Shown one piece after another: positions 52,916 through 63,276 of a stretch of 64,000 bases of DNA. Position numbers and translations under genes: made by a program. The first letter of the stretch is position 1. Every line of letters starts with the position of its first letter. Location: positions 2,197,501 to 2,261,500 of the forward strand of contig NZ_CP087715.1 of NCBI RefSeq assembly GCF_020991125.1, in the 5' to 3' direction. The stretch comes from Microbulbifer celer. Its GTDB lineage: Bacteria > Pseudomonadota > Gammaproteobacteria > Pseudomonadales > Cellvibrionaceae. The notes below the pieces were generated by a model. The model did not search any database, was not told the origin of the DNA, and saw only the letters and a program-made list of their open reading frames with translations.

Positions 52916-53327
52916 TACCAAGTCATCAACAAATTCAAACCAATAGCCACTCTGGTTTCCAGATAGCCAGGGTGGTATGTGCGCCACCTACTCCCGTGCC
53001 GTCATCTGTTTCTTTTCTGATTCCGCCCCCTGACACACTGTTCTTCTCATGCCATGTAATTTTCGTTGAGAAAAGGTAATCACCTGCCAATTCTCTCCCC
53101 CAGCCTCACGTATCCACCGTCCATGCCTATATTTTCCAGACATTTGCAATATAAAGAACTATCTCTGCGCGAGTTCTGATTGAAACGTCGTCTGTTGCAG
53201 CTGCCGAAAGGAATTTCAATAAATTCGGTGGACTTGCACAGCGCGTTTTCCCCACGAAGGGAATGGCACGATCAATAGTTTCCCCCGGAAATACGCAGAA
53301 GAGTTTCGCAATGGAAGTGCGATAGGA
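52916..53327. other. 412-base gap after degV
   Basis: No gene is supported. A weak imperfect hairpin (CCACTCTGG...CCAGGGTGG, about 52949-52975) lies just after degV and may end its transcript. The remainder must contain the promoter of the following outer-membrane protein; I see no clear operator. Confidence 0.6.
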
Positions 53328-56300
53328 ATGATGAAAAGGAAGTTTCTGGACTACACACTGCTTGGTCTGATCTCAGGCATAGCGCCACCAATGGCGATTC
53401 AAGCCAAAGCAGAGCCGGTAACGCCCCCGTCACCGAGTGCCGCTCCGGCAGTACACAATTCTCCATCTTCCAATGACAATGTCGCGGTAATCCGTCCCCA
53501 ATCGGAGGGCACCATATGGGCAACGGAAGATCCGCAGCTGGGCGTTCCGGAGCTTGCCATCAGCAGCCCCTCGGTTGTCGCTTTCGATGGCGGACGCATC
53601 ACCGAGCCGGTGCGATTCATGGTGCGCAGCAACTACACCGCCTTCATCCATAAACTGGAAGTCAGTATCTATCGCCCCGGTGACAACGACCTGGTTGATC
53701 CCATCGCCATTGTTCCCGTACCGGTGGCGGCGGTCAGCGAGGGGTACTGGGACGGTGCCCTGCCACCTGACGTGCCGCTGCAACATGGCGATCAATTGAT
53801 CTATGTGCTGCGCGCTTACGGACAGAACGATATTTACGATGAAACCTTCCCGCGCATGCTGCAGCTGGTACGCAGGGACGAAGCCCATCGTCACAGCCAG
53901 CAGATTCTCGACAGCGCCGATGGCAACCTGAAAAATCTACTCAACACAGACCAGGCGATGACGCAGAGCATGCTCAGCGAAGTGTTCTCGGAAACCGAAC
54001 TACGCCTGCAGAACATTCCGGTCTATGGCGCCCGGGTACGCATTCAGGGACGAAATCTGCCCGCCGGAACCCTGTACATCAACGGCTACAGCTATCCGGT
54101 AGATCTGGAAAACAAATTTGCGGCAGAGTTCCTGATGCCCATCGGACAACATACATTCGATATTGATCTACAGGGAGAAGAAGGCACTCGCCGGCGGCAA
54201 ATCACCGTCGATGTGACCGGTGAATACTTCTTTGGCGTCGCCATTGCCGATATCACGCTCTCGGAAAATGACATCAATGGTAACGACGCACTATTCATGG
54301 CGGATGAACGCTATGACGGCTACGCCGATGACGACATCCTCAAACAGGGGCGGTTGGCTTTCTACCTGAAAGGAAAAACCCGGGGGAAGTACCTGATTAC
54401 CGCACAAATGGATACCACCGAGCGTCAGCTGGACGACCTGTTCAGCGACTTCGGGCAGGCCTACCCCAGAGATATTTTCCGGCGCCTGGACCCGGATTAC
54501 TACTATCCCACCTACGGTGATGACTCCACCACCTACCGTGACGTCGACACTCAGGGGCGTTTCTATCTGCGCGCAGACTGGGACCAGAACCAGGCCCTGT
54601 GGGGCAACTTTGCCACGGGCATGACCGGCACCGATTACGCGCAGTATGTGCGCTCACTGTATGGAGCGGCGTTCACCTGGCGTTCGCGCAATATCAACTA
54701 CTGGGGCGACCCGCTTACCGAACTGCGAGGATTCGGCTCCGAGGCTGAAACCGCGCCAGGACACAATGAATTTCTCGGCACTGGCGGCAGTCTCTATTAC
54801 CTGAAAAACCAGGACATCCTGCCGGGGTCCGATAAAGTAGTACTGGAAATTCGCGACGTCACCACCGGGCGAGTAGAAAACCGGGTCAACCTGACCCGCG
54901 GGGTAGATTACGAAGTCGATGAAATCCAGGGGCGTATTATCCTCACCCGCGCACTGGCTCAGATCACCCGCCAGAATGTTCCCACCCTGACACGCGATGC
55001 ACCACTGGACGGTTTTGAGCAACGTCTGATCGTGGACTACGAGTGGGTACCTTCCGAGTTTGACGACGACGAAATCACCAGCGGCGGTCGCGTCAAACAG
55101 TGGCTCAACAACTATTTCGCGGTCGGCGGCACCTACGTGGATGAGAACCGTGCCGGGGAAGACTACAACCTGAAGGCGGGGGATATCACCCTGCAAGCGG
55201 GACGGGGCACGTATGTGCGGATGGAATATTCCTCCACAGAGTCATTCAGCGCCCCCACTTACTATTCGGATAACGGTGGCTTTAACTTCGCGCCATTGAA
55301 TACTCTCCAGGCCGCTACTGGTAACCACGAAGGGGACGGACAGCTAATAGAAGCGCGCGCCAATCTCCAGGAGCTTGGCGCAACGACACTACCGTGGGCC
55401 GTAGGCGGCTGGTGGCGGGAAATGGAGGCGGGCTTTTCAGTCAATCGCTACAGTCCGCTGATGAATACCACGGAACAGGGCGCGGAAATACTGGGCGATA
55501 TATTCCCCAACTTGAACCTCTTTCTGCGCTACAGCGAGATTAAGCAAGGCGTGGACAGTTTTGAACAGGGCCAGGGCACACTGCGCTGGGGTATCGATGA
55601 CTTCAATGCAGTCAGTGCTGAGCTCCGCCACGTCAATGAAGAGAGTCTCTTGAGCGACGGTGAAAGTAATCTCGCCGCACTTCAATATACACGGCGTATC
55701 GGCAGCACGCTGGAGGTCTATGGTCTCGGCCAGGTTTCATTCGACGAAAGCGAGGATTACGCTGAAAACAACCTGGTCGGCATTGGCGGGCGATACCTGC
55801 TCGGTAATTCGTCCTCTATCGGGGCGGAAGTCACCAATGGCGATCGCGGCACCGGTGCCACGGTCGATGCAGACTATCGCGTAAACGCCAATTATACGAT
55901 TTACGCGGGCTACGCCTATTCAACCGACACCACAGAATTACCGATGACCTTTGATCCCCGACGCAATAGCGGCTGGACCTTTGGCCATCGCTGGCGGCTG
56001 TCCAACCAGGTAAACCTGTTCAACGAAAGTACCTATCTTAAAGAACCCAACCAGACAGGGCTCGCTCATACCGTGGGCCTGGATTTCTACCCTTCCGGCG
56101 GTTGGAATCTGGGGCTCTCGTTACAAAGTGGCGAACTGGTGGATATCTACGATGGCGAAGTCGACCGCCGGGCGGTCAGCCTGCAGGGTGGCCGGCGCAC
56201 CCCCACCAGTGACTGGCAAAGCAAGATCGAGTGGCGGGAGGATACGGGTTTTGAACGGCGTAAGCAGTGGCTTACGACCAATCGCGTGAGTCACAAAATC

Positions 56301-56879
56301 AATGAGAGCTGGCGGATCGCAGGCCGTTTGAACTTTTCCGAAACAGATGACGAGATCTACCCGGAAGCCGGTGCCCAATTTGTGGAGAGTAATTTCGGTT
56401 TTGCCTGGCGTCCCTGGGCCAGCCCGACCTGGGGCCTGTTTGGCCGCATTACCTATTTGCGAGACCTGGCCACACTCGCACAGTGGGGGGGGAGCGAATA
56501 CGACCAGAAAACCACCATTTTTTCCTTCGAAGGTGTATACAACCTCAGTCAGCAGTGGGAGTTTGCCGGCAAACTCGCCCGACGCGAGGGCGAATACCGC
56601 ATGGGTCGCGGCAGCGGTGCCTGGTTTGATTCCGCCACCACCTTCAGTGCCATTCAGGCGCGCTATGACGTCGGCCTGTGTCACCTCACGTCAGAATACC
56701 GTTGGCTGGATGTCGATGACGGCGGCAATCGTCACGGCTACCTGTTGGGTGTAGACAGGGATGTCAGTGACCATTTCCGTGTTGGCGTAGGTTATAACTT
56801 TTCCGATTTCAGTGATGACCTTACCGATTACGATTATGACCACAAGGGCTGGTACCTGAACTTTGTCGGCTATTACTGA
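53328..56879 (+). CDS. Large outer-membrane protein, Ig-like N-terminus plus C-terminal barrel
   Basis: 1183 residues. Signal peptide about 1-28. Residues 60-320 hold Ig/PEGA-like beta domains (VYGARVRIQGRNLPAGTLYI; VTGEYFFGVAIADITL). Then comes a segment typical of a family seen with DUF11/SdrD-like surface proteins: RRLDPDYYYPTYGDDST, LWGNFATGMTGTDYAQYVRS and LGTGGSLYYLKNQDI. The last 500 residues alternate amphipathic beta strands and end in an aromatic FVGYY, as for outer-membrane barrels. The role may be a surface-protein usher or adhesin, but function is unknown. ATG 53331 is an alternative start. Confidence 0.85.
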   Translation: MMKRKFLDYTLLGLISGIAPPMAIQAKAEPVTPPSPSAAPAVHNSPSSNDNVAVIRPQSEGTIWATEDPQLGVPELAISSPSVVAFDGGRITEPVRFMVRSNYTAFIHKLEVSIYRPGDNDLVDPIAIVPVPVAAVSEGYWDGALPPDVPLQHGDQLIYVLRAYGQNDIYDETFPRMLQLVRRDEAHRHSQQILDSADGNLKNLLNTDQAMTQSMLSEVFSETELRLQNIPVYGARVRIQGRNLPAGTLYINGYSYPVDLENKFAAEFLMPIGQHTFDIDLQGEEGTRRRQITVDVTGEYFFGVAIADITLSENDINGNDALFMADERYDGYADDDILKQGRLAFYLKGKTRGKYLITAQMDTTERQLDDLFSDFGQAYPRDIFRRLDPDYYYPTYGDDSTTYRDVDTQGRFYLRADWDQNQALWGNFATGMTGTDYAQYVRSLYGAAFTWRSRNINYWGDPLTELRGFGSEAETAPGHNEFLGTGGSLYYLKNQDILPGSDKVVLEIRDVTTGRVENRVNLTRGVDYEVDEIQGRIILTRALAQITRQNVPTLTRDAPLDGFEQRLIVDYEWVPSEFDDDEITSGGRVKQWLNNYFAVGGTYVDENRAGEDYNLKAGDITLQAGRGTYVRMEYSSTESFSAPTYYSDNGGFNFAPLNTLQAATGNHEGDGQLIEARANLQELGATTLPWAVGGWWREMEAGFSVNRYSPLMNTTEQGAEILGDIFPNLNLFLRYSEIKQGVDSFEQGQGTLRWGIDDFNAVSAELRHVNEESLLSDGESNLAALQYTRRIGSTLEVYGLGQVSFDESEDYAENNLVGIGGRYLLGNSSSIGAEVTNGDRGTGATVDADYRVNANYTIYAGYAYSTDTTELPMTFDPRRNSGWTFGHRWRLSNQVNLFNESTYLKEPNQTGLAHTVGLDFYPSGGWNLGLSLQSGELVDIYDGEVDRRAVSLQGGRRTPTSDWQSKIEWREDTGFERRKQWLTTNRVSHKINESWRIAGRLNFSETDDEIYPEAGAQFVESNFGFAWRPWASPTWGLFGRITYLRDLATLAQWGGSEYDQKTTIFSFEGVYNLSQQWEFAGKLARREGEYRMGRGSGAWFDSATTFSAIQARYDVGLCHLTSEYRWLDVDDGGNRHGYLLGVDRDVSDHFRVGVGYNFSDFSDDLTDYDYDHKGWYLNFVGYY

Positions 56880-57075
56880 TCGCGCCGGTTTGAGCCATTC
56901 CATTTGCCAAATCATTCTTCCACTGCCTACAAGACGCATGAAAAGATCTACCTAAAGCGACCCAATAAAGAAAATTTTTCTTGCTGGTTTATTACTGCGA
57001 CACCGACGTCAGATTCAGCAAACTTGTATCTAGACTCAAACAAGCGACAAACTTCTGAATCTAATGGTGGGTAGT

Positions 57076-57873
57076 ATGTACCGGTTGAGCACCACTTTAC
57101 TGATCGCGGTTTCAAGCTTTTTGTTGAGCGCACTTTCCCACGCCGATGCAGACCTTGCCAAAAAACTCAGCAACCCCATTTCAGATCTGATCAGCGTACC
57201 CTTCCAGGGAAACTGGGACAATCGCGTCGGGCCCACCAAGGGCGGTCGCCGGTTCACGATGAATGTTCAGCCTGTTATTCCGGTAGGCATCAATGAGGAC
57301 TGGAACCTGATCAGCCGGACCATCCTTCCGGTAATGAATCAGGAAAATATTTTCCCGGGCAGCGGTGATCAGACCGGGCTGGGAGACACCGTTCAGAGTG
57401 TTTTTTTCTCACCCAAGGAGGCTACCGCTGGCGGTGTCACCTGGGGTGTAGGTCCTGTTTTCCTCCTCCCGACCGGGACAGAGCCTTTACTGGGTACCGA
57501 AAAGTGGGGTGCAGGACCAACGGGCGTAGTGCTCAAACAGACAGGTCCCTGGACCGTCGGCAGCCTGGTAAACCATATCTGGTCTTTCGCGGGCAAAGAC
57601 AGCCGCGCTGACGTCAACAGCACGTTTGTACAGCCTTTCCTGGCGTATAACACCCCGAATTCCTGGACATTTACCCTACAAACCGAATCCACCTACGACT
57701 GGGAAAAAGAACAGTGGAATGTTCCCGTCCATTTTCTGGTCGCCAAGGTATTTAAAGTGGGCAAGCAAACCTATCAGGTACAGGCTGGACCTCGCTATTA
57801 CGCTGAGAGCCCGGACACCGGGGCACAGGATTGGGGGTTTCGCTTGAATTGGGTCATGTTGTTCCCGAAGTAA
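57076..57873 (+). CDS. Outer-membrane protein of the transporter/neuromedin-U-like family
   Basis: 265 residues with a signal peptide (LSTTLLIAVSSFLLSALSHA). The mature sequence starts ADLAKKLSNPISDLISVPFQ and has regular amphipathic strands (FTMNVQPVIPVGINEDWNLI; GVGPVFLLPTGTEPLLG) and a final WVMLFPK, typical of the barrel family often named neuromedin U or phenol-meta-pathway transporter. ATG 57064 lies in frame four codons earlier without a ribosome-binding site. Probably helps uptake of a hydrophobic or aromatic compound; substrate unknown. Confidence 0.85.
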   Translation: MYRLSTTLLIAVSSFLLSALSHADADLAKKLSNPISDLISVPFQGNWDNRVGPTKGGRRFTMNVQPVIPVGINEDWNLISRTILPVMNQENIFPGSGDQTGLGDTVQSVFFSPKEATAGGVTWGVGPVFLLPTGTEPLLGTEKWGAGPTGVVLKQTGPWTVGSLVNHIWSFAGKDSRADVNSTFVQPFLAYNTPNSWTFTLQTESTYDWEKEQWNVPVHFLVAKVFKVGKQTYQVQAGPRYYAESPDTGAQDWGFRLNWVMLFPK

Positions 57874-57915
57874 ACCTGTCTTCGGCATTTCAGAAATACT
57901 TTAAAAGGCATCGTC

Positions 57916-59199
57916 ATGAATGTTGCGCGCAGTTCCCTGAGATTGCTCCCGCTCACCGTCGCCGTATTGGTCGCCCCGGTTTCCCACGCTGGCGGCCTGA
58001 TGCTGTGGGAGATCGGCACCCCGACGCTCGGTACCGCCGGCGCCGGGTGGGCGGCAACGCCGGAGGATGCCGCTACCGCGTTCACCAATCCCGCGGGTAC
58101 CGTCTGGCGCAACCAGACACAGGTGCGCGTCGCCGCACAGGCACTCTATGGCGACGTCGGGTTCACTGACGATGGCCAGTCGAATGTCTCCGGTAATGAC
58201 GGCGGCAATCCTATCCGATGGTTTCCCACTGCCGGCGCCTTTGCCGCGGGGAAAATTACCGAGAACATCGGTTGGGGCATGGCGATGGCGGGCAACTTCG
58301 GGCTCGGGCTCGACTACCACGATGACTGGAAAGGCCGCCGATTCGTACAGAATGTCGATCTGATCGGGATGAGCCTGCTGCCATCGCTCAGCTGGCAGGT
58401 CAATGATTGCCTGTCTGTGGGCATCGGCCTGAATGCCATGAGCACCTACTTCAGTTTTCAGTCAGCCCCGCGCGCTGGATTGATCGATGAGGATGCGTAT
58501 TTACGCTATAAAGATCTGGATACCGGGTTTGGCGGCAACTTCGGCATTATCTATCGCCCGGTTTCCGGTACCACCATCGGTCTCAGCTACACCTCTGAAG
58601 TGGATCTGGAATTTAAAGACCGATTGAAGTTGCGAGATTTCGGGCCACTGTTTGATCGCGTTGTCGGTCAGCTGGATCAGACCCGCACCACGATCGACAT
58701 GACAGTGCCGCAAACAGTTACCGCCAGCCTACAGCAGGAACTGCAGCCGGGCACGACGCTCTATGCCAATCTCGCCTGGCAGGACTGGTCTGAATTTGCC
58801 GGCGTTAGCCTGGCCCTGGACAATCCCAACCAGACCTCGGTATTTGTCAATCGCGGCTACCGGGATACCGGACATTTCGCCCTCGGTCTACGCCAGGAGT
58901 TCAAGCGCGGATTCCTGCAGGACTGGTACCTTTCTACCGGTATCGCCTACGACAGTGGTATGAGCGATGAAGTCACCATGACCGCCGACACCGTCACCAA
59001 CAAGGCCTGGCAATTTGGTCTCGGCGCCGGTACTGAGCTCTGCCCGGGGCTACAACTTGATTTTGCATACAACCTCGGTTGGCTGGGCGATGTCGATATC
59101 GATCAGACCGGGCGCCCCCCGTTCAGCCCCCGCCTGGAAGGCACCTACAAGGACACCGCGCTGCACTTTTTCGGTGGCTCCATACAGTTTGGGTTCTGA
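57916..59199 (+). CDS. FadL/TodX family outer-membrane transporter
   Basis: 427 residues. Signal peptide ending VSHA-GG, so the mature protein starts near GGLMLWEIGTPTLGTAGAGW, close to the FadL N-terminal hatch pattern with NPAG (TAFTNPAGTVW). The rest is a 14-strand barrel, ending GGSIQFGF with terminal Phe. FadL proteins carry long-chain fatty acids or hydrocarbons across the outer membrane. Only 42 bases separate it from the previous barrel gene, suggesting an operon. Confidence 0.93.
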   Translation: MNVARSSLRLLPLTVAVLVAPVSHAGGLMLWEIGTPTLGTAGAGWAATPEDAATAFTNPAGTVWRNQTQVRVAAQALYGDVGFTDDGQSNVSGNDGGNPIRWFPTAGAFAAGKITENIGWGMAMAGNFGLGLDYHDDWKGRRFVQNVDLIGMSLLPSLSWQVNDCLSVGIGLNAMSTYFSFQSAPRAGLIDEDAYLRYKDLDTGFGGNFGIIYRPVSGTTIGLSYTSEVDLEFKDRLKLRDFGPLFDRVVGQLDQTRTTIDMTVPQTVTASLQQELQPGTTLYANLAWQDWSEFAGVSLALDNPNQTSVFVNRGYRDTGHFALGLRQEFKRGFLQDWYLSTGIAYDSGMSDEVTMTADTVTNKAWQFGLGAGTELCPGLQLDFAYNLGWLGDVDIDQTGRPPFSPRLEGTYKDTALHFFGGSIQFGF

Positions 59200-59214
59200 C
59201 GGGCCACTGGTTAC

Positions 59215-60696
59215 TCAGATCTGCTCTTCAATAGGTAACCATGACAGGATTTTCGCAAGGACGCGTTGCCACCAGCGGGTTTCAGGTTCACACTCTGTCA
59301 CTCGCTTTTGACCGTCCTCACTCTCCCAGTGCCAGCGGATCCGGTCTCCATCCAGCGCTAATTGCCAGGCTGTATCCGGTGCGGTCCATTCGTCAAACAG
59401 CCGGTTTAATTGCCGGTTGATCTCCGCATTTTCGATCAATACGCCCACCTCTGTATTCTGAATGATCGAGCGGCTATCCAGATTGATCGACCCGACAAAT
59501 CCGCGATCCTCATCCAGCACAAATGTTTTCGCATGCAGGCTCGCGCGCGATTTTCCTTTGAACCAGTGCAGCCGCTGTTTCTGCTGTGCCACCGGGCGCA
59601 ATTCCCACAAATGGACACCCGCCTGTAATAACGGCTTCCGGTAACGGGAATAAGCGCCGTGCACCGCAGCCACATCGTTAGTCGCCAGCGCATTGGTCAG
59701 GATATCCACCTGAACGTCATTTTGTTGCAGGGTGGAGAACAGATCGAGACCGGGCACGCCGGGAATCAGGTATGCATTAGTGATGCGCAGGCGTTGCTTA
59801 CACTGCTTGAGCGTTTTCTCCAGCTTGTAGCCCGGGTAGTCACTGACAGGAACACTATCGCGGTCTATGGCTTTACGCGGTGGGTCCGCGAATAACACGC
59901 CCTTTCCCCATTGGAAGGGGACATCTCCGGCGATGAGCTTTTCCGCCAGGTCGGACTTTTCCAGCGCCCGACTGAACTCGGACTCCCGCTCGCCTTGCAG
60001 GTATACAGCGACGCGTTCGCGCAACTCATCGAGGGTACAGGTATCGTCATCAACCAGTGCCAATTTTGTAACCGGCACCGCCACTTCGCTATTCCAATAA
60101 TCGTCGAATATCGACGACGCATCCGGTACCACGGCTCCCACCGCGATCATGTCGACATCGAGGAATTCGGTTTCTGCTTTGGAGAAATAGCCGTCGGCTA
60201 CGTTGCGCCCGCCAGTAATCAATACATTACCGTCACAGACCAGCAGCTTGTTGTGCATCCGGTGGTTGATGCGGCCGAAATCCAACACCTGCTCGATGCC
60301 CCGTCGAATACCACTGCGCCCTTCGACCGGGTTGAACACCCGTATCTCCATATTCGGGTGGCGATCAATCGCCAGCACCCAGGGGTTGGTCACGCGGGTG
60401 CCCAGATCATCCACCAGCAGCCGTACCCGAACGCCGCGATCGGCGGCCTGTAACAACATTCCAGTGAGAATGCGGCCGGAGGCATCATCACTGTAGATGT
60501 AGTATTTGAGATCAAGGGAAACCGTGGCTTCTTCGATCATCACCGCGCGGGCGACAAACGCTGAAAGTCCATCGTGGACCAGATAAAAGCCCGACTGATC
60601 TTCGCCGCGCCCTTCAGTCTCCTTGTTCACACCCCGGGCGAGCCGGCTGCGCTCAGCGGGTTTTAGTGACCGCGCATCTTTGCTGGATGCCTTCAT
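59215..60696 (-). CDS. Phospholipase D family protein (cardiolipin-synthase-like)
   Basis: 493 residues with two HKD motifs: HNKLLVCDGNVLITGGRN and HAKTFVLDEDRGFVGSINLD. The first half begins DGLSAFVARAVMIEEATVSL and YYIYSDDASGRILTGMLLQA, typical of PLD-fold phosphatidyltransferases. No signal peptide or membrane helix is seen, unlike ClsA. It could be a ClsC-type cardiolipin synthase or other phosphodiesterase. It ends 16 bases from the convergent FadL-like gene and starts 12 bases after the cytochrome gene. Confidence 0.92.
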   Translation of the reverse strand: MKASSKDARSLKPAERSRLARGVNKETEGRGEDQSGFYLVHDGLSAFVARAVMIEEATVSLDLKYYIYSDDASGRILTGMLLQAADRGVRVRLLVDDLGTRVTNPWVLAIDRHPNMEIRVFNPVEGRSGIRRGIEQVLDFGRINHRMHNKLLVCDGNVLITGGRNVADGYFSKAETEFLDVDMIAVGAVVPDASSIFDDYWNSEVAVPVTKLALVDDDTCTLDELRERVAVYLQGERESEFSRALEKSDLAEKLIAGDVPFQWGKGVLFADPPRKAIDRDSVPVSDYPGYKLEKTLKQCKQRLRITNAYLIPGVPGLDLFSTLQQNDVQVDILTNALATNDVAAVHGAYSRYRKPLLQAGVHLWELRPVAQQKQRLHWFKGKSRASLHAKTFVLDEDRGFVGSINLDSRSIIQNTEVGVLIENAEINRQLNRLFDEWTAPDTAWQLALDGDRIRWHWESEDGQKRVTECEPETRWWQRVLAKILSWLPIEEQI

Positions 60697-60708
60697 ACTT
60701 GCTCACTG

Positions 60709-62952
60709 TTAATGCGCGAATTCGCGATTGAGGGAGGCGAGCAGTTGCAACAATTGCGGTTCCCCGGGAAAACGCAGCAACCCCTGCTCCAGTGCACGAA
60801 TCGCGGCGTCTTTCTCGCCCGACGAATTCAGTGCTACGCCGTAAACATATACATAGCGCGGTGAAGTTGTTTCACTCCGTGCCGACTCGCGCAGGTAGTG
60901 CAGAGCCTCAGGCAGACGCTGCTGACGCACCAGGCTGAGACCAAGAGCGTGCTGCAGTGAGGTCTTGTCCTCACACTCAGCCATCCCCTGCCGCAATACC
61001 GCTGCGACCTCACGCTCGCGACCGCTAGCCCGGTAAAGATCGGCCAGATTGATATAGGCGGGCGTAAAGCCGGGATCAAGATGTATCGCATCCTGGAATG
61101 CCCGCTCAGAGCGCGCCAGATCACCCTGCTGCAAATACAGTCCAGCGAGGTTGACCAGCGACTCCGGGCGGTCGGCATTAAAGCTCTCAGACGCGACGTG
61201 GTTTTGCAGGGCGCGCTTCTGGCGCATCTGAACTTTCTCTGGAAACTGCCCCATCGGCGCGCCGGCGATGGAACTTGCCGCCAGCGACGCCGTGACCTTC
61301 TCATCTTCGTACAGCAACGGAATCGCCAGTGCCGGGCGAATGCGCTCCGGCAACTGTTCCAGCGATTGCGCAATGCCCAGATGCAACAGCGCCTCGTTCC
61401 CCTGGGCAATAACCTGCAGAGCCTGTGCACTGGCCTGGGACAGATAACGTGGCAGCATCGCAACTGCGGTCGCCCGCGCAATGTCCGGCTGACTTTCGTC
61501 CATTGCCAGGCTCATCAACTGCGTCTCGGCATCAGGCGCGCCGGTGCGACCGGCAAACAGCGCCTCGCCGTAGTGAGAATCGGGTTTACCAAACTTTTCT
61601 TCCAGTACCTGTGCCGCCCAGGTATCCGGCTGCTCGGTGTGGCAGCCGGTGCAGGCGTTGGGGGAGCCGATACTGATCGACAGATCGGGCCGCGGCACGC
61701 GGAAACTGTGATCGCGGCGTGCGTCCACCTGCATATAGACTTTGTCCGTCATATGACAGTTCACACATTGTGTGCCTTCGCTACCATCGGGATGCAGGTG
61801 GTGCTCAGCGGTATTGAACTTGTCCGGCAGATGACACTGGGCGCAAAGGTTATTGCCCTCCGCGCGGACCTCAAGCGTATGCGGATTGTGGCAGTTACTG
61901 CAGGTCACCCCGGCTGCGTGCATCTTGCTCTGCAGGAAGGAGCCGTAGACATACACTTCATCGTCGATCTGCCCATCTGCATGGTACAGGCCGGCCTGCA
62001 ACAGCGACGGGTTGAAATGATCGAGAAACGGGTGATGTGGCCGCGCACCGGGAAAACTGGTGCTGCGGCGTGAATGACACTGGGCGCACACGGCAATCTC
62101 AGCCTGGGTTTGCACGCCACCCTGTATATGCGCAATGCCGGATTCGGTGTCCATCGCCCAGACTGCTTCCGTGCGATCCGCAAACGAAATGGCAAAACCC
62201 TTGTCTTCCTTGACTGCTCTTTGCTCTTCCACAAGCCCGGCCCAATCCACATGCTTGGCCCCCGGCCCATGGCAGGCCTCACACCCCACATTGATTTCCG
62301 ACCAGGTGCTGGCAAAGGTCTTAGTGTCCGGCGAATAATTTTTCTGGAAATTGGTGGAGTGGCAGTCGGCACACATGAAGTTCCAATTCTGATTCAGCCC
62401 GGTCCAGTGCAGCGGGTCACCGGCTTTGACTTCTTCGTCTGGGTATAGGTGAAACCAGCGCTGACCGCCCTCCCCCTCAGGACGCGCATCCCACGAAATA
62501 CTCAGAGCCTGCAGGCGTCCGCCGGGAAGTTCGATCAGGTACTGCTGCAGCGGATAGGTACCGAAGGTATAGGCGACGGGAAAATCCTGCAACTCTCCGT
62601 CGGCGCCGTCGGTGCGCACGAAATACTGTCCGTCGCGGCGAAAAAAGGTGGATTGGGTACCAAAGTAGGTAAAACCGGTATTGTCGAAATCGCCCCGCAC
62701 AGTATCTGCCGCGGGCTCTTTCATCGCCAGGTCGTGATGGGAATTTTTCCAGGCGCGATACTCTGCCGCGTGGCATCCAGCGCAGGCCTCTGCCCCCAGA
62801 TAACGATCTGTTTGCTGCACCCCCGAGGATTCGCCGGGTGTGACTTCTTCGGCAGCATTTGCGGCTGCGCTCGCGTGTTCCGGTACCGTCGTATTTCTGT
62901 CACATCCCGCCAGTACTAGCGCGAGCACCAGGGTTCTGAGAACTAAGCGCAT
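60709..62952 (-). CDS. Octahaem cytochrome c lipoprotein with TPR domain
   Basis: 747 residues. Start ATG 62952 has GGAGAG; the longer frame to 62970 is not needed. The lipobox LAGC anchors it in a membrane facing the periplasm. Eight CxxCH haem sites are present (CAGCH, CADCH, CEACH, CAQCH, CSNCH, CAQCH, CVNCH, CTGCH), between about residues 55 and 450. The C-terminal 170 residues are tetratricopeptide repeats (LYLQQGDLARSERAFQDAIH; YINLADLYRASGRER). Such doubled-CxxCH/TPR proteins are found in marine bacteria; electron partner and substrate are not known. Confidence 0.92.
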   Translation of the reverse strand: MRLVLRTLVLALVLAGCDRNTTVPEHASAAANAAEEVTPGESSGVQQTDRYLGAEACAGCHAAEYRAWKNSHHDLAMKEPAADTVRGDFDNTGFTYFGTQSTFFRRDGQYFVRTDGADGELQDFPVAYTFGTYPLQQYLIELPGGRLQALSISWDARPEGEGGQRWFHLYPDEEVKAGDPLHWTGLNQNWNFMCADCHSTNFQKNYSPDTKTFASTWSEINVGCEACHGPGAKHVDWAGLVEEQRAVKEDKGFAISFADRTEAVWAMDTESGIAHIQGGVQTQAEIAVCAQCHSRRSTSFPGARPHHPFLDHFNPSLLQAGLYHADGQIDDEVYVYGSFLQSKMHAAGVTCSNCHNPHTLEVRAEGNNLCAQCHLPDKFNTAEHHLHPDGSEGTQCVNCHMTDKVYMQVDARRDHSFRVPRPDLSISIGSPNACTGCHTEQPDTWAAQVLEEKFGKPDSHYGEALFAGRTGAPDAETQLMSLAMDESQPDIARATAVAMLPRYLSQASAQALQVIAQGNEALLHLGIAQSLEQLPERIRPALAIPLLYEDEKVTASLAASSIAGAPMGQFPEKVQMRQKRALQNHVASESFNADRPESLVNLAGLYLQQGDLARSERAFQDAIHLDPGFTPAYINLADLYRASGREREVAAVLRQGMAECEDKTSLQHALGLSLVRQQRLPEALHYLRESARSETTSPRYVYVYGVALNSSGEKDAAIRALEQGLLRFPGEPQLLQLLASLNREFAH

Positions 62953-63276
62953 GAACTCTCCGCAGAGCAAGTGCCAGCCGCTGCAGGGGTCTCAAACTGG
63001 CAGTTTATTATCGTTTCCTTGCCATTCCGCCTTTCCCGGTACCACGCACTGGAACAGGCAGTGGGTACCCAAACGTCCATACCCCGGCGCCTCAAGTAAA
63101 GTACATGACCCGCCATTCCGCAATGGACTACCGCCCCTACCCGCATCTCTTCAGGGGGGAGCCTTCGTCGCATATTCCGACGCGCGGCAGAAATCTGGGC
63201 TAGGGTGAATTCAGTGCCCCTAATTTTGCGCGCCACTCTCCGCTATTCAGTGTCGTTACCGGGAGAATTCCAGCCG
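62953..63276. other. Divergent gap between the cytochrome and HAD genes
   Basis: 324 bases with no supported gene; a 97-residue leftward frame here lacks family features and is very Arg/Ala-rich. Promoters for both flanking genes must lie here. GGGAGAATTC before ATG 63277 is the likely HAD ribosome-binding region. Confidence 0.6.
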
